The notes under the pieces were generated by a model, which had not been told where the DNA came from, did not search any database, and saw only the letters and a program-made list of their open reading frames with translations. Positions 8,567-17,686 of a stretch of 64,000 nt of DNA are shown here, one piece after another. The translations under genes were made by a program, and so were the position numbers. Position 1 is the stretch's first letter. The number at the start of each line of letters is the position of its first letter. The DNA is from Bacillota bacterium (lineage in GTDB: Bacteria > Bacillota > Dehalobacteriia > UBA4068 > UBA4997), in contig JAETNY010000006.1 of assembly GCA_021771915.1 (NCBI GenBank), positions 124,001 through 188,000 on the forward strand, given 5' to 3'.

Positions 8567-8589
8567 GGACGAAGCTGCCGGCTCCGCCC
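8567..8589 (-). terminator. GC-rich hairpin after the gene at 8619
   Basis: Arms GGGCGGAGC and GCTTCGTCC (minus strand) pair over nine bases with two G-U pairs, followed by a weak T-rich stretch. Probably ends the transcript of the gene at 8619-9152. Confidence 0.5.
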
Positions 8590-8618
8590 TGCCCCAACCT
8601 GCTGATTGCCCTTGATTA

Positions 8619-9152
8619 TCACTTAAATTTTATCTCGCCAACCAGTCCGCGTTCACCGCATAAACTCAACTCCGTCCGCAGTTTTGTGCGATCAATACCC
8701 ACGGAAACCTTTTGCAGCACAAAACGCACCGGACGCGAATATGCCGTGCAGTCAATCTCCAGCTTATCACCGTCAAAAACGCGCAGCGTCACCCGATTAC
8801 TGCTGAAACGACCGACTTCATTGCCGTTCAGCAGCACCAGCGCGCGGTGCAGTTCTGTATATTCCGGCAATTCCAGCGTTACGCTGCCCCAAAGTCCCTC
8901 GTTTTGCTGCACAGCCGGCAGAACGTCGGCATAATCCTGACCATACCAGTTTTCTGTGGCTAAATTGATATTCAGCCAGGGTAATTTCTGGTTCTGCCCC
9001 CAATAAAGCCAACCCTGATAAAAAAGCAGCAAAAACAGGCTCAACAGCAGTAAAATCGCCAATAAACGCTCCAACCGCCGCCGACGCAGCAGATAAAGCA
9101 CGCGCTCATTGTTAGCTTTTTCATTATTATTAGTATTTTTATTTTCAGGCAT
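8619..9152 (-). CDS. Single-pass membrane protein, unknown function
   Basis: 177 residues: an Asn-rich N-terminus, a basic RRRRLERL patch and one strong transmembrane helix (about residues 28-46), then a roughly 130-residue probably extracytoplasmic domain rich in beta-type sequence. I recognise no family. The ATG at 9152 follows AAAGGCGG; the longer frame from a TTG at 9173 starts inside that site. The ribosome-binding site lies in the 3' arm of a 15-base-pair hairpin (see 9158-9209), so translation may be controlled. Confidence 0.65.
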   Translation of the reverse strand: MPENKNTNNNEKANNERVLYLLRRRRLERLLAILLLLSLFLLLFYQGWLYWGQNQKLPWLNINLATENWYGQDYADVLPAVQQNEGLWGSVTLELPEYTELHRALVLLNGNEVGRFSSNRVTLRVFDGDKLEIDCTAYSRPVRFVLQKVSVGIDRTKLRTELSLCGERGLVGEIKFK

Positions 9153-9157
9153 AACAA

Positions 9158-9209
9158 CACCGCCTTTTGCCAAAGATATTGAACATATCTAGTATGGCAA
9201 AAAGCGGTG
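9158..9209 (-). promoter_or_regulatory. Long hairpin covering the ribosome-binding site of the 8619-9152 gene
   Basis: Minus-strand arms at 9195-9209 and 9158-9172 pair over 15 bases with one G-U pair. The loop holds a second small stem (AGATAT/ATATCT). The 3' arm contains AAAGGCGG, the ribosome-binding site of the next gene. There is no T-run, so a plain terminator is less likely than a translation-masking structure. Confidence 0.55.
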
Positions 9210-9228
9210 AATTTATTGCATTGTGCTA

Positions 9229-10062
9229 TTAAGCAACATCATTTTCCGGCTGTGTTTCGGCCGCCGGCTGATTATCCGCCACCGACTTGGTCGCGGTTCT
9301 GGTTGTTCCGCCAGAAATGTAAACCTTGCCGCACTCCGGACAAATGGCTGTATGTAAAGTAACCGACTGGCTTACAACCTTGCGCCCCTCGCGCTGGGCC
9401 TTGGCCTGTTCCCGATATACATGTTCCATTTCATGACCACGCACGGCAGAAGCTACCTGGCCGGGGTCAATCCGGGTTGGCGTTTTAAAGGAAACACCAG
9501 CGTCATCAGAGCCGTCCTGATATTTGCGCTGCTCACAGGTCTGGCATTTACCATCTTCAGCTGCTTTCTGCGCACCATTCAGGCCGCCGGCTTCGTCCGT
9601 CTTTTTATTCGCCGGCACTCCGGCAGTATTTTGCTTATTTTCAGCATCGCCCAAAAGCCGCATGCGCGTTGCTTCATCAGCTGAATTTGTGCCTCTGGCG
9701 GCTGGCTCCGCCGGATTTTGTCCATTAGCCAAACGCAACAGCTGACCGGGAATTTCTGTTGAACCAGCGCGTTCTCCCCACCAGGCGCCGCCCACAGAAG
9801 TTGCCAGAATTTGTTCTCCCTCAAACGGCTGCATATTCTGGCGCACATTCATCTCTGCCAAATCAGCCGCGGCTCCCTGCGGCAGACCCAAACCAATCGG
9901 CTCCGGCTTGCTGCTAACGTCAACCACCGGTGTAACCGGACGAACAGGCTCCACCGGAACACCCGGCATCGCCGCTTTTTGCGCGCGCCAAACATGAGAA
10001 GCACCATTAACCGCCTGATTATTGCTAATATAAGGGTTTACACCAGAAATAGCATCTAACAT
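9229..10062 (-). CDS. Protein with HExxH motif and two CxxC knuckles, possible SprA-like metalloprotease relative
   Basis: 277 residues. The first 165 are Pro-, Ala- and Asn-rich and look disordered. The conserved-looking part starts with CQTCEQRKYQDGSDDAGVSF (about residue 170), then VRGHEMEHVYREQAKAQREG with an HExxH zinc motif, then TAICPECGKVYISGGTTRT. Similar CQTC...HExEHV...CPECG proteins occur in Clostridia as uncharacterised proteins, and the HEMEHV element recalls the SprA-related putative metalloprotease family. No signal peptide is seen. The gene has its own promoter and stands alone between rpe and the 8619 gene. Catalytic activity is inference. Confidence 0.6.
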   Translation of the reverse strand: MLDAISGVNPYISNNQAVNGASHVWRAQKAAMPGVPVEPVRPVTPVVDVSSKPEPIGLGLPQGAAADLAEMNVRQNMQPFEGEQILATSVGGAWWGERAGSTEIPGQLLRLANGQNPAEPAARGTNSADEATRMRLLGDAENKQNTAGVPANKKTDEAGGLNGAQKAAEDGKCQTCEQRKYQDGSDDAGVSFKTPTRIDPGQVASAVRGHEMEHVYREQAKAQREGRKVVSQSVTLHTAICPECGKVYISGGTTRTATKSVADNQPAAETQPENDVA

Positions 10063-10111
10063 AAAAAATCCCCCCTATATAATTTATATTTTAAGATATT
10101 CTATCAAATTA

Positions 10112-10140
10112 ATTATAACACTTTGCCCGGCAAAAAACAA
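10112..10140 (-). promoter_or_regulatory. Promoter of the HExxH-motif gene at 9229-10062
   Basis: Minus-strand TTGTTT (10135-10140) and TATAAT (10112-10117) with a 17-base spacer. Confidence 0.7.
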
Positions 10141-10169
10141 TAGTTCAGCGCATTTTTTAACAGCTTTTT

Positions 10170-10820
10170 TTAATCCGCACTGCGCAGCCCGGCAATCGCC
10201 GCCGCCCAATCCGGCTGACCAAAAACGCCGGTGCCAGACACCAGAACATTAGCGCCAGCCTTAATAACCTGCCCGGCATTGCCGGCATAAATACCGCCGT
10301 CCACCTCCAGTTCCGCCGTTGAGCCGGCTTTTTGCAGCAGCGCAGCCGCCCGGGCAATTTTAGCCGTGCTGGAGGGAATAAAGGACTGCCCACCAAAACC
10401 GGGATTAACGCTCATCAACAGCAGCAAATCAATTTCCGGCAGAATATCCGTCAGAACCTCCACCGGCGTAGCCGGATTAAGCGCCACACCAGCCTTTAGC
10501 CCCAAAGCCTTAATCTGCTGAATAACCCGATGCAAATGCCGGCAGGCTTCATAATGCACCGTCAGCAAATCCGCTCCAGCCGCCGCAAAATCCGCCAAAA
10601 AGCGCCCCGGCTCCTCCACCATCAAATGCACGTCAAAAAACAAAGCTGAACCCGGCCGCAAAGCCTTAATCACCGCCGCGCCATAAGAAATGTTCGGCAC
10701 AAAGGTTCCGTCCATCACGTCCAAATGCAGATAATCAGCGCCAGCCTGTTCCACATCGGCCACAGACCTGCGCAGGTCGCCCATATCCGCGGCCAGCAAT
10801 GAGGGGGCAATTTTAATCAT
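10170..10820 (-). CDS. rpe: Ribulose-phosphate 3-epimerase
   Basis: Interconverts ribulose 5-phosphate and xylulose 5-phosphate in the pentose phosphate pathway. The 216-residue TIM-barrel protein shows APSLLAAD at the N-terminus, YLHLDVMDGTFVPNISYG with metal-binding His and Asp, DVHLMVEEP, LLMSVNPGFGGQSFI and EVDGGI. It lies 36 bases downstream of rsgA, the usual rsgA-rpe order in Firmicutes, and is last in the long minus-strand cluster. Confidence 0.97.
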   Translation of the reverse strand: MIKIAPSLLAADMGDLRRSVADVEQAGADYLHLDVMDGTFVPNISYGAAVIKALRPGSALFFDVHLMVEEPGRFLADFAAAGADLLTVHYEACRHLHRVIQQIKALGLKAGVALNPATPVEVLTDILPEIDLLLLMSVNPGFGGQSFIPSSTAKIARAAALLQKAGSTAELEVDGGIYAGNAGQVIKAGANVLVSGTGVFGQPDWAAAIAGLRSAD

Positions 10821-10856
10821 TTCATCAGCTCCATTTCTGTTTTATACCTTGTTTAA

Positions 10857-11762
10857 TTAAAATTTTTCGCTTAAAGAGGTCAAAAGCTGTAAATATCTTT
10901 GATAACGGAGTTTGTCCAACCGTCCCTCCGCCACGGCCGCCTTAACCTGACAATCCGGTTCTTTATCATGACGACAGCCATCGAAACGACATTTACAGCC
11001 AAAATTTTGCAAATCCGGCCAGAACTCCGCAAGATTTTCTGTCGTAATCAACTCCGGCATATTCAAACGGGAAAAACCCGGCGTGTCGGCAATCCAACCC
11101 TGAGCACCGTCGGCCAACGGCAAAAGTTCAACCATGCGCGTGGTGTGCCGGCCGCGTTGCAGCTTCTGGCTAATACTGCCCGTCAACAGCTTCTGCGTCT
11201 GCACCTGATTAAGCAGCGTTGATTTGCCAACGCCGCTTTGACCGGCCACCACTGTAATCTTGTTGGCAAGCAACTGTTTTAACTCGTCAATTCCCTGCTG
11301 CTGCAAGGCGCTGACCGGCTGTACGACAAAACCTGCCTGCCGATAAACCGCCATTTGCGGCGCAAATTTTTCCAGCTTCTGCGGTTTATCCAGCTTATTA
11401 AAACAGATAATCGGCTGAATTTTGGCCGCCAGCAAACAGACCAGCAGCCTGTCCAGCAGCAGATAATCCGGCTTGGGGTGTTCCGCCGCCAAAACCACCA
11501 AACATTGGTCAACATTGGCAATTTTGGGACGCAACAAAAAATTGCGGCGCGGCAGGCGCTCCGTAATCACACCGGCCGCCGTTTCATTCGGCAAAACCTC
11601 CAGCAACAGCTTATCCCCCACCAGCAGCCCCAGCGGTTCCTGCTTCAATTCCTGCTTCAGGCGGCCGCGCAGGCTGCAAGTATAAAGCTGACTTGCTGCC
11701 TGCACAAAATAGAAACCGCCGTGAGCCTTCAACAAAACTCCCTGCAAAACTTTTTCTTCCAT
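10857..11762 (-). CDS. rsgA: Ribosome small-subunit-dependent GTPase RsgA
   Basis: Late 30S assembly factor with circularly permuted GTPase motifs. In the 301 residues, NKLD (G4) near residue 122 comes before the P-loop GQSGVGKSTLLN near residue 172 and DTPGF near residue 225. An N-terminal OB-like region and a C-terminal zinc knuckle (CKCRFDGCRHDKEPDC) complete the family layout. It starts two bases after the prkC stop, so the two are probably translationally coupled. Confidence 0.97.
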   Translation of the reverse strand: MEEKVLQGVLLKAHGGFYFVQAASQLYTCSLRGRLKQELKQEPLGLLVGDKLLLEVLPNETAAGVITERLPRRNFLLRPKIANVDQCLVVLAAEHPKPDYLLLDRLLVCLLAAKIQPIICFNKLDKPQKLEKFAPQMAVYRQAGFVVQPVSALQQQGIDELKQLLANKITVVAGQSGVGKSTLLNQVQTQKLLTGSISQKLQRGRHTTRMVELLPLADGAQGWIADTPGFSRLNMPELITTENLAEFWPDLQNFGCKCRFDGCRHDKEPDCQVKAAVAEGRLDKLRYQRYLQLLTSLSEKF

Positions 11763-11764
11763 AT

Positions 11765-13681
11765 TTAAGTTATATCCTGATTGTAAACTACATCGCCGTC
11801 CAAATAAACCTTAACCGTGCCGCTGCCATTAATCGTAACATCGCGCACAATTGTTTCCCCACCATGATGCTGGTTTTTATATTCCTCACGCGTACCCTTG
11901 ATATCCGTAACTTCAATAGACAAGGTATAGGTCACGTCCTCGCCGGAAGGCAGAGTATAAGAAACTCTGGCCGTTTTACTCTGCGGTCCCGGCCCGGAAG
12001 ATACAACCAAATCAATGCTGTTGCCCTCCAAAATCGGGTCGCCAGGGTTCAAACTCTGGCCAATTACAAAGCCCTCTTCATATTCAAAACTTTCCTGCCT
12101 TGTGGTTTCGCCCAAAGTCAAACCTTGCAGCACCAGATAAACCATAGCATCGTCTTCCGTGCGGCCGCGCAAATCCGGCACGACAATCTCCTTGCCCTTG
12201 CTGACCACCACCGAAATCACGCTGCCAGCCGCCACTTCCTCGCCCTGTTTGGGCTCCTGACTGATAATACGCCCGGCCGGCACCTCATCGCTCACCGTTT
12301 CCGTGGTTTGCAGCTGCACCCGATTATTACCCAATGTCACATTAGCCTCGGAAAGGGTCATACCCTCAATCTGCGGCATCACAAACGTCTGTTTGCCCTG
12401 ACTCACCGTCAGTTCAATGAAACGTCCTTTTTTAACGCGCTGCCCCTCGGCAATATTCTGATTAATTACAATATCCTTTTCATATTCCGTGCTGTATGCA
12501 TAACTGATACTGTGCTGCAACTCGTCGGCCGCAATCAGAGCCACGGCCTCCTCCAGCGGCAGGCCGCAATATTGTTTCACTTCAACCTCCTGGTTCTCAT
12601 TCCAGATACTTCGCAAAATGCTGAAACCAGAAAAACCAAGCACCATAACCAGCAAAATCATAAACAGGATTATGTAAAAGGCAGAAGTTGGCTTTTTATC
12701 CCGGAAAAGGGCAAAGCCACTCCGGTTAGTTTCCGGCATTGTCATATGCCGCTTAACTACCACCTTGCGCGGCTCCTCATCAGCCGCGTCAGCCGGGCCT
12801 CCGCCCACCGTTGGGCTAACCGGAATAATAATCGGCTTAACGCGCACTCGCCTGCTGCGGTTCTGCATAGCCCGAAATTCAGCCAGCATCTGCCCGGCGT
12901 CAGCAAAACGCAGCTGCTTATCCCGACGCACTGCTTTCATCACAAAAGAAGAAAGTTCCGTAGGAATATCCGGGTTCAGCTTATGCGGCGGCGTCACATT
13001 GCCCTTTAAATGCTGCCGGGCAATCTCCACTGCGCTATCCCCCGTAAAAGGCCGCCGATGACAAAGCATTTCATAAAGCAACAGACCGGCTGAATAAGTA
13101 TCCGTAGCCGCCGTAATCTGCTCGCCCTTAATCTGCTCCGGCGACATATAATAAACCGAGCCCATAACATCATTATTGGTCTGGTTCGTCAAATTCGTAG
13201 TCGTCACGGCCAGACCAAAATCCGTCACGCGCACATTATGCTTAACATCCAGCAGGATATTATGCGGCTTGATGTCACGATGAATTACATTATTTTCATG
13301 CGCATGCTGAAGCGCATTAAGCAGCTGATGAAAAATATCCAGCGTTTCATCAACCGGCAAAGGCCCATGCTGGTCGATATATTCCTTTAAACTGCCGCCT
13401 TCAACATACTCCATAATCAGATAATGCACGCCCTCGGCAAAGGCAACGTCATAAATGCTGACGATATTGGGGTGTGAAAGCCGCGCCACGGCCTGGGCCT
13501 CATTACGAAAACGGCTAACAAATTTTTCGTCCCGGGCAAACTGCTCACGCAAAATTTTAATTGTTACCAGCCTGTTCAGCAAAATATCCTTAGCCTTATA
13601 AACCACCGAAGTGCCGCCGGAACCCAAAACCTCCAAAACCTGATAGCGGTCGTTAAAAAGAGTACCAACCAAATTACTCAT
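11765..13681 (-). CDS. prkC: Serine/threonine protein kinase with PASTA domains
   Basis: Membrane sensor kinase of 638 residues. The N-terminal Hanks-type kinase shows GSGGTSVVYKA, HRDIKPHNILL and DFGLA. A transmembrane helix at about 335-357 is followed by three extracellular PASTA repeats, which in relatives bind muropeptides or lipid II and control cell-wall growth and spore germination. Its start overlaps the prpC stop by eight bases, the usual phosphatase-kinase pair, and rsgA follows at two bases. A short C-terminal beta-rich region after the PASTA repeats is unassigned. Confidence 0.96.
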   Translation of the reverse strand: MSNLVGTLFNDRYQVLEVLGSGGTSVVYKAKDILLNRLVTIKILREQFARDEKFVSRFRNEAQAVARLSHPNIVSIYDVAFAEGVHYLIMEYVEGGSLKEYIDQHGPLPVDETLDIFHQLLNALQHAHENNVIHRDIKPHNILLDVKHNVRVTDFGLAVTTTNLTNQTNNDVMGSVYYMSPEQIKGEQITAATDTYSAGLLLYEMLCHRRPFTGDSAVEIARQHLKGNVTPPHKLNPDIPTELSSFVMKAVRRDKQLRFADAGQMLAEFRAMQNRSRRVRVKPIIIPVSPTVGGGPADAADEEPRKVVVKRHMTMPETNRSGFALFRDKKPTSAFYIILFMILLVMVLGFSGFSILRSIWNENQEVEVKQYCGLPLEEAVALIAADELQHSISYAYSTEYEKDIVINQNIAEGQRVKKGRFIELTVSQGKQTFVMPQIEGMTLSEANVTLGNNRVQLQTTETVSDEVPAGRIISQEPKQGEEVAAGSVISVVVSKGKEIVVPDLRGRTEDDAMVYLVLQGLTLGETTRQESFEYEEGFVIGQSLNPGDPILEGNSIDLVVSSGPGPQSKTARVSYTLPSGEDVTYTLSIEVTDIKGTREEYKNQHHGGETIVRDVTINGSGTVKVYLDGDVVYNQDIT

Positions 13682-14405
13682 TGGTCACGCCTCCTTTGCC
13701 CTGCCACAAAAGTATGCAGGTAATATCGTCCTGACTGCCGGCTTCCTTGGCCAGTTCCGCCAAAACCGGCAGAATCTGCTCAGAGCGCACCTTAGCCGCC
13801 ACCTGCGGCAAAACGGTGGTCATCGGCAAATAAGAACTCAAACCGTCCGTGCAAAGCAGCAAAAACCCCGGCAAAGGCAACTCAAAAATGCGCAAATCCG
13901 GCTGCACATTAGCTTCCACACCCAAAGCACGGGTTAAAACATTTTTCTTGGGGTGATTAATAGCCTCATTAGGTGTGATAGTTCCATTGCGCAGCATCTG
14001 CCCCACCAATGAATGATCGTTAGTCAGCTGCCGCGCCTGCCCCTGATTAAAATGATAAATTCGACTATCGCCAATATGCGCCAGATAAACGCGCTCCTGC
14101 TGCTGCCAGACCAAGGCAATGGTGGAGCCCATATTACAATGCTCCTCCCGGTGCTGGCTATCTACGTATATTTTACCATTAGCATAGGCAATAGCGCTGC
14201 GCAGTCTGGTTTCCGGCGTCTGGCTCTGGTTTTGCAGCAGATAATCGGAAATTGCTTCCACGGCAATCTTACTGGCCACCTCGCCGGCCAGATGACCACC
14301 CATACCGTCCGCGACCATGAAAAGACCAGCCTCCGGCAAAACGCGCAGGCAGTCCTCATTGTTAGCTCGGCCTTTGCCCCGAACCGTTAAAGTCGCATAT
14401 TCCAT
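13674..14405 (-). CDS. prpC: PP2C-type serine/threonine phosphatase
   Basis: 243-residue metal-dependent phosphatase that reverses PrkC phosphorylation. PP2C metal-site motifs are visible: NEDCLRV near the N-terminus, VADGMGGHLAGEVAS, IGDSRIY, CTDGLSSYL and SQDDITCILL. The eight-base overlap with prkC supports co-expression. Family and context are unambiguous. Confidence 0.96.
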   Translation of the reverse strand: MEYATLTVRGKGRANNEDCLRVLPEAGLFMVADGMGGHLAGEVASKIAVEAISDYLLQNQSQTPETRLRSAIAYANGKIYVDSQHREEHCNMGSTIALVWQQQERVYLAHIGDSRIYHFNQGQARQLTNDHSLVGQMLRNGTITPNEAINHPKKNVLTRALGVEANVQPDLRIFELPLPGFLLLCTDGLSSYLPMTTVLPQVAAKVRSEQILPVLAELAKEAGSQDDITCILLWQGKGGVTNE

Positions 14406-14460
14406 ATTTGCTCATTACCTCCCGGATTTCCCTAAATTAAAACATTATAAACATACGCAG

Positions 14461-15567
14461 TTAAAGCTGTTTTTCATCGTTGCGGCGGCGCAGCTGACCA
14501 CAGGCGCCGTCAATATCCAAACCACGCTTTTCTCGCACCGTGGCCTCCAGACCCCGTTTTTTCAGCAGCGCGGCAAATTTATTTAATGTTTCGTCACTGC
14601 TGGGCCAAAATCCTGTTTCCGCCACAAAATTTACTGGTATCAGATTTACATGCGCCAGCCGGCCGGCTAAAAGTTCCGCCAAAACCTGCGCCTGTCGGGA
14701 ACTGTCGTTAACATCACGCAGCAACGCATATTCATAACTGATACGCCGATGGGTTTTATTCGTGTAGTAATCGCAGGCCGCCAACAACTCCGCCAGCGGA
14801 AAACGCCGGTTTACCGGCAACAGCCGGGAGCGCAAATAATCATCAGGCGCATGCAGAGAAACCGCCAAATTTACCTCCCAACCCTCGTCAGCAAAACGGC
14901 GTATCTGCGCCGGCAGACCACAGGTGGAAACTGTAATACGCCGCCAGCCGATATTCTGACCATTTTCCGAATTCAACACGCGCAAAGCCCGGCAAACCTG
15001 TTCATAATTGGCAAAAGGCTCGCCCATACCCATCAACACCAGATTTGTCACCTTGCCAAGCCCCTGTCGCTGTAGCCAAAGCTGACCCTGCAAAACTTGC
15101 GCCACAATCTCGCCGGCCGTCAGATTACGCACCAAACCGGAAAGGCCGGTGGCGCAAAAAGCACAACCCATTGCACAGCCAGCCTGGGTGCTGATACAAA
15201 GCGTATGACGGCTGCGGCTCTGCTGACGCTGATAGTTCATGATTACCAACTCCACCAAAATACCGCCGCCAAAATCCAGCAGCAGTTTGGCCGTGGTGCC
15301 GTCAGCACTGCGCCGCTCACGGCGAATAACCGGCAAATGCAGCGGATAATGCTCTTGCAGCAAACTGCGCTCCGCCTTGCTCAAGTTAGTCATCTGGTCA
15401 TAAGCCAGTTCACCGGCTTGCAGCCATTTAAACAATATGCCGCCCTTATAGACCGGCAGACCATGCTCCCGGCAGATTTCTCGCAATTCTGCTTCATTTT
15501 TACCCAACAAAGCGCAAAAATCCTTATCACACGCCATATTAGTATTTTCTGTTATATTTTTTTCCAC
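14461..15567 (-). CDS. rlmN: 23S rRNA (A2503-C2)/tRNA (A37-C2) methyltransferase RlmN
   Basis: Radical-SAM enzyme that methylates A2503 of 23S rRNA and A37 of some tRNAs. The 368 residues contain the radical-SAM triad CAMGCAFC, MGMGEPFANY and, near the C-terminus, the region with the second catalytic cysteine (DIDGACGQL). The annotated GTG at 15567 has only a weak AAGAGA upstream; the in-frame ATG ten codons later is an alternative. It lies between rsmB and prpC on the same strand. Confidence 0.96.
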   Translation of the reverse strand: MEKNITENTNMACDKDFCALLGKNEAELREICREHGLPVYKGGILFKWLQAGELAYDQMTNLSKAERSLLQEHYPLHLPVIRRERRSADGTTAKLLLDFGGGILVELVIMNYQRQQSRSRHTLCISTQAGCAMGCAFCATGLSGLVRNLTAGEIVAQVLQGQLWLQRQGLGKVTNLVLMGMGEPFANYEQVCRALRVLNSENGQNIGWRRITVSTCGLPAQIRRFADEGWEVNLAVSLHAPDDYLRSRLLPVNRRFPLAELLAACDYYTNKTHRRISYEYALLRDVNDSSRQAQVLAELLAGRLAHVNLIPVNFVAETGFWPSSDETLNKFAALLKKRGLEATVREKRGLDIDGACGQLRRRNDEKQL

Positions 15568-15595
15568 GTTTTTATTTCTCTTATTTTCAAATTTT

Positions 15596-16948
15596 TCAGC
15601 TTAAACGCCGCAATTTAGCGTAAAAGAAGCCCTCAAGCCCCTGCCGCTGCGGCAAAACCTGTAACGACGACGCGCCGGCAAAAATTTCCGGCGCAAAGCT
15701 AATCGACTCCGGCGCAAAATCGGAATTATCCGCCAAAAAACGCGCCAGATTACCCTCGTTTTCCTCCTCGCTAATCGTACAGGTGGAAAACAACATAACA
15801 CCACCCGGCTTAACCTTATCAGCCGCCGCCTGCAAAATAGCCAGAGCCAGCGGAGCCATCTCCGCACTGATATTCGGCTCCTTTCGCCAGCGCGCGTCTG
15901 GCCGGGAACGCAAAACGCCCAGACCAGAACAGGGTACGTCGGCCAGAACATAATCAGCAAAATGCTCCGGCAAATCCAACAGATTACGGCTGTCCGCCGC
16001 CTTGGTCTGGATACATTCAATACCCAGCCGCGCTGCATTTTCACGCAAAAGCTGCAATTTATGTTCATGTAAATCCAGCGCCAGAATTTCGCCGCGGTTT
16101 TGCATCAACGCCGCCAAATGCGTGGTTTTACCACCAGGTGCGGCGCAAACATCTAAAACCCGGCTGCCTGGCTGCGGCTGCAAAACATGGGCAGCCAGCA
16201 TGGAACTCTCCTGTTGCGGATAAAGCAAACCCTCCGCCAGCATATCAGATAGCGCCGCGGTGCCGCCGCTGACAATACTAATCCCCTCTGGCGCAAAATG
16301 CAGCGGCTGCGCCGCAACCTGGCAATCAGCCAGACGCTGCAAAACCGCCCTCCGGCTGGTTTTCAAAGTATTCACGCGCAGAGTATAAGGCGCCGGCTGA
16401 TTATCGAATTCACACATAGCCTGCGTTTCAGCCAACCCAAAACGCTCCAGCCATTGCTGAACCAGCCAAAGTGGGTGAGAAAAACGCGTTGCCAGATGTT
16501 CGGCCGGCTGCGCCTGTTTATCCGGAAAACTCAAGCTGTCGCGCCCACGCTCCACATTACGCAACACCGCATTGGTTAACGCCGCTGTTCCCTGATGTCC
16601 ATAAATTTTAGCCAGCTTAACGCTCTCATTAACCGCGGCGGAAACTGGTATTTTCTCCATAAACAGCAGTTGATAAACGCCCAGCCGCAAAATCAGCAAA
16701 ATTTTCAGCGGCAGCTTGGTTAACGGCTGCTTAACAAACTGGCTCAGTATATAATCTATGGTACCCTGCATGCGCAAAGTACCATAAACCAACTCCGTCA
16801 ACAAAGCGCGCTCTGCCGGCTGGTGCTGACGCAAAACCCTGTTCAGCGCCAGATTGCTGTAAGCCCCCTCAAGCGCCACCGCCAACAAAACCTCCAACGC
16901 CAACTCTCTGGCGCTTTTATTTTTTTTAGTGTTCTGCATATTCTTCAT
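15596..16948 (-). CDS. rsmB: 16S rRNA (C967-m5) methyltransferase RsmB
   Basis: Cytosine-5 methyltransferase of about 450 residues. The N-terminal NusB-like domain (about 1-140) includes ALLTELVYGTLR. The catalytic domain has VLDVCAAPGGKTTHLA (SAM binding), DVPCSGLGVLRSRPDARW (PCS motif) and FSTCTISEEENEGNL (TC motif), giving both catalytic cysteines. The ATG at 16948 is used; a TTG two codons earlier and an ATG three codons later are alternatives, and none has a strong ribosome-binding site. It starts 10 bases after the preceding gene. Confidence 0.95.
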   Translation of the reverse strand: MKNMQNTKKNKSARELALEVLLAVALEGAYSNLALNRVLRQHQPAERALLTELVYGTLRMQGTIDYILSQFVKQPLTKLPLKILLILRLGVYQLLFMEKIPVSAAVNESVKLAKIYGHQGTAALTNAVLRNVERGRDSLSFPDKQAQPAEHLATRFSHPLWLVQQWLERFGLAETQAMCEFDNQPAPYTLRVNTLKTSRRAVLQRLADCQVAAQPLHFAPEGISIVSGGTAALSDMLAEGLLYPQQESSMLAAHVLQPQPGSRVLDVCAAPGGKTTHLAALMQNRGEILALDLHEHKLQLLRENAARLGIECIQTKAADSRNLLDLPEHFADYVLADVPCSGLGVLRSRPDARWRKEPNISAEMAPLALAILQAAADKVKPGGVMLFSTCTISEEENEGNLARFLADNSDFAPESISFAPEIFAGASSLQVLPQRQGLEGFFYAKLRRLS

Positions 16949-16958
16949 AGCCAAATTT

Positions 16959-17663
16959 TTACCAACGATTGCGCCGATACATTATAATCATGCGCATGAT
17001 ATTCAAAAAGGATACAATCGCCGCCACCAAGGAAGCCACATAGGTCAGTGCCGCCGCGCTCAAAACCTTTTTGGCGCCGCCAACTTCATCGCGCTCCAAT
17101 ATGCCCTCGCTCTCCAAAATACTCAACGCACGTGAAGAAGCGTTATATTCCACCGGCAATGTCACCAGCTGAAACAGCACCACAATGCCAAACAATAACG
17201 CACCAATCATAGCCAGACCGTACATGCTCAAAACAAAACCAATCATCAAAATAGCCCAGGAAGCCTGCGTAGCCACACTGGCCGCTGGTGCAATAGCTGA
17301 ACGCCAGCGCATCGGCTGATATTCCTCCGCGTCCTGAATAGCATGGCCACATTCATGCGCCGCCACCGCCACTGCCGCCAATGAGGTGCTGTTAAAAACA
17401 TTATCGGAAAGCCGTACCACTTTACTGCGTGGGTCATAATGGTCAGAAAGTTCACCACTAACATGCTGAATTGCCACATAAGAAAGACCGTTGGCATTCA
17501 AAATTTTGCGCGCTGTTTCCGCTCCGGTAATACATTGTGCAGACTGCACCCGGGAATATTTATTAAAATTTCCGCTAACCTTAGCCTGCGCCCAGGCCGC
17601 CAGCAAAATACCCGGCAACATAAATAACAGAGAGGTCAAATCAAAAGTACCATAATATAGCAT
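16959..17663 (-). CDS. YugP-type membrane zinc metallopeptidase
   Basis: 234-residue integral membrane protein of the neutral zinc metallopeptidase type 2 family. The N-terminal helix is followed by a soluble segment with VAAHECGHAIQDAEEY (HExxH) near residue 120 and two to three further helices. The physiological substrate is not established. It sits between fmt and rsmB, a placement often seen in Firmicutes. Confidence 0.9.
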   Translation of the reverse strand: MLYYGTFDLTSLLFMLPGILLAAWAQAKVSGNFNKYSRVQSAQCITGAETARKILNANGLSYVAIQHVSGELSDHYDPRSKVVRLSDNVFNSTSLAAVAVAAHECGHAIQDAEEYQPMRWRSAIAPAASVATQASWAILMIGFVLSMYGLAMIGALLFGIVVLFQLVTLPVEYNASSRALSILESEGILERDEVGGAKKVLSAAALTYVASLVAAIVSFLNIMRMIIMYRRNRW

Positions 17664-17686
17664 TGCTATTTCCCCTTTCCAGCGGC

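Noticed and set aside
11693-13009. Open frame of 438 codons on the plus strand
   Set aside because: Antisense to prkC and rsgA; no family features and no ribosome-binding site.
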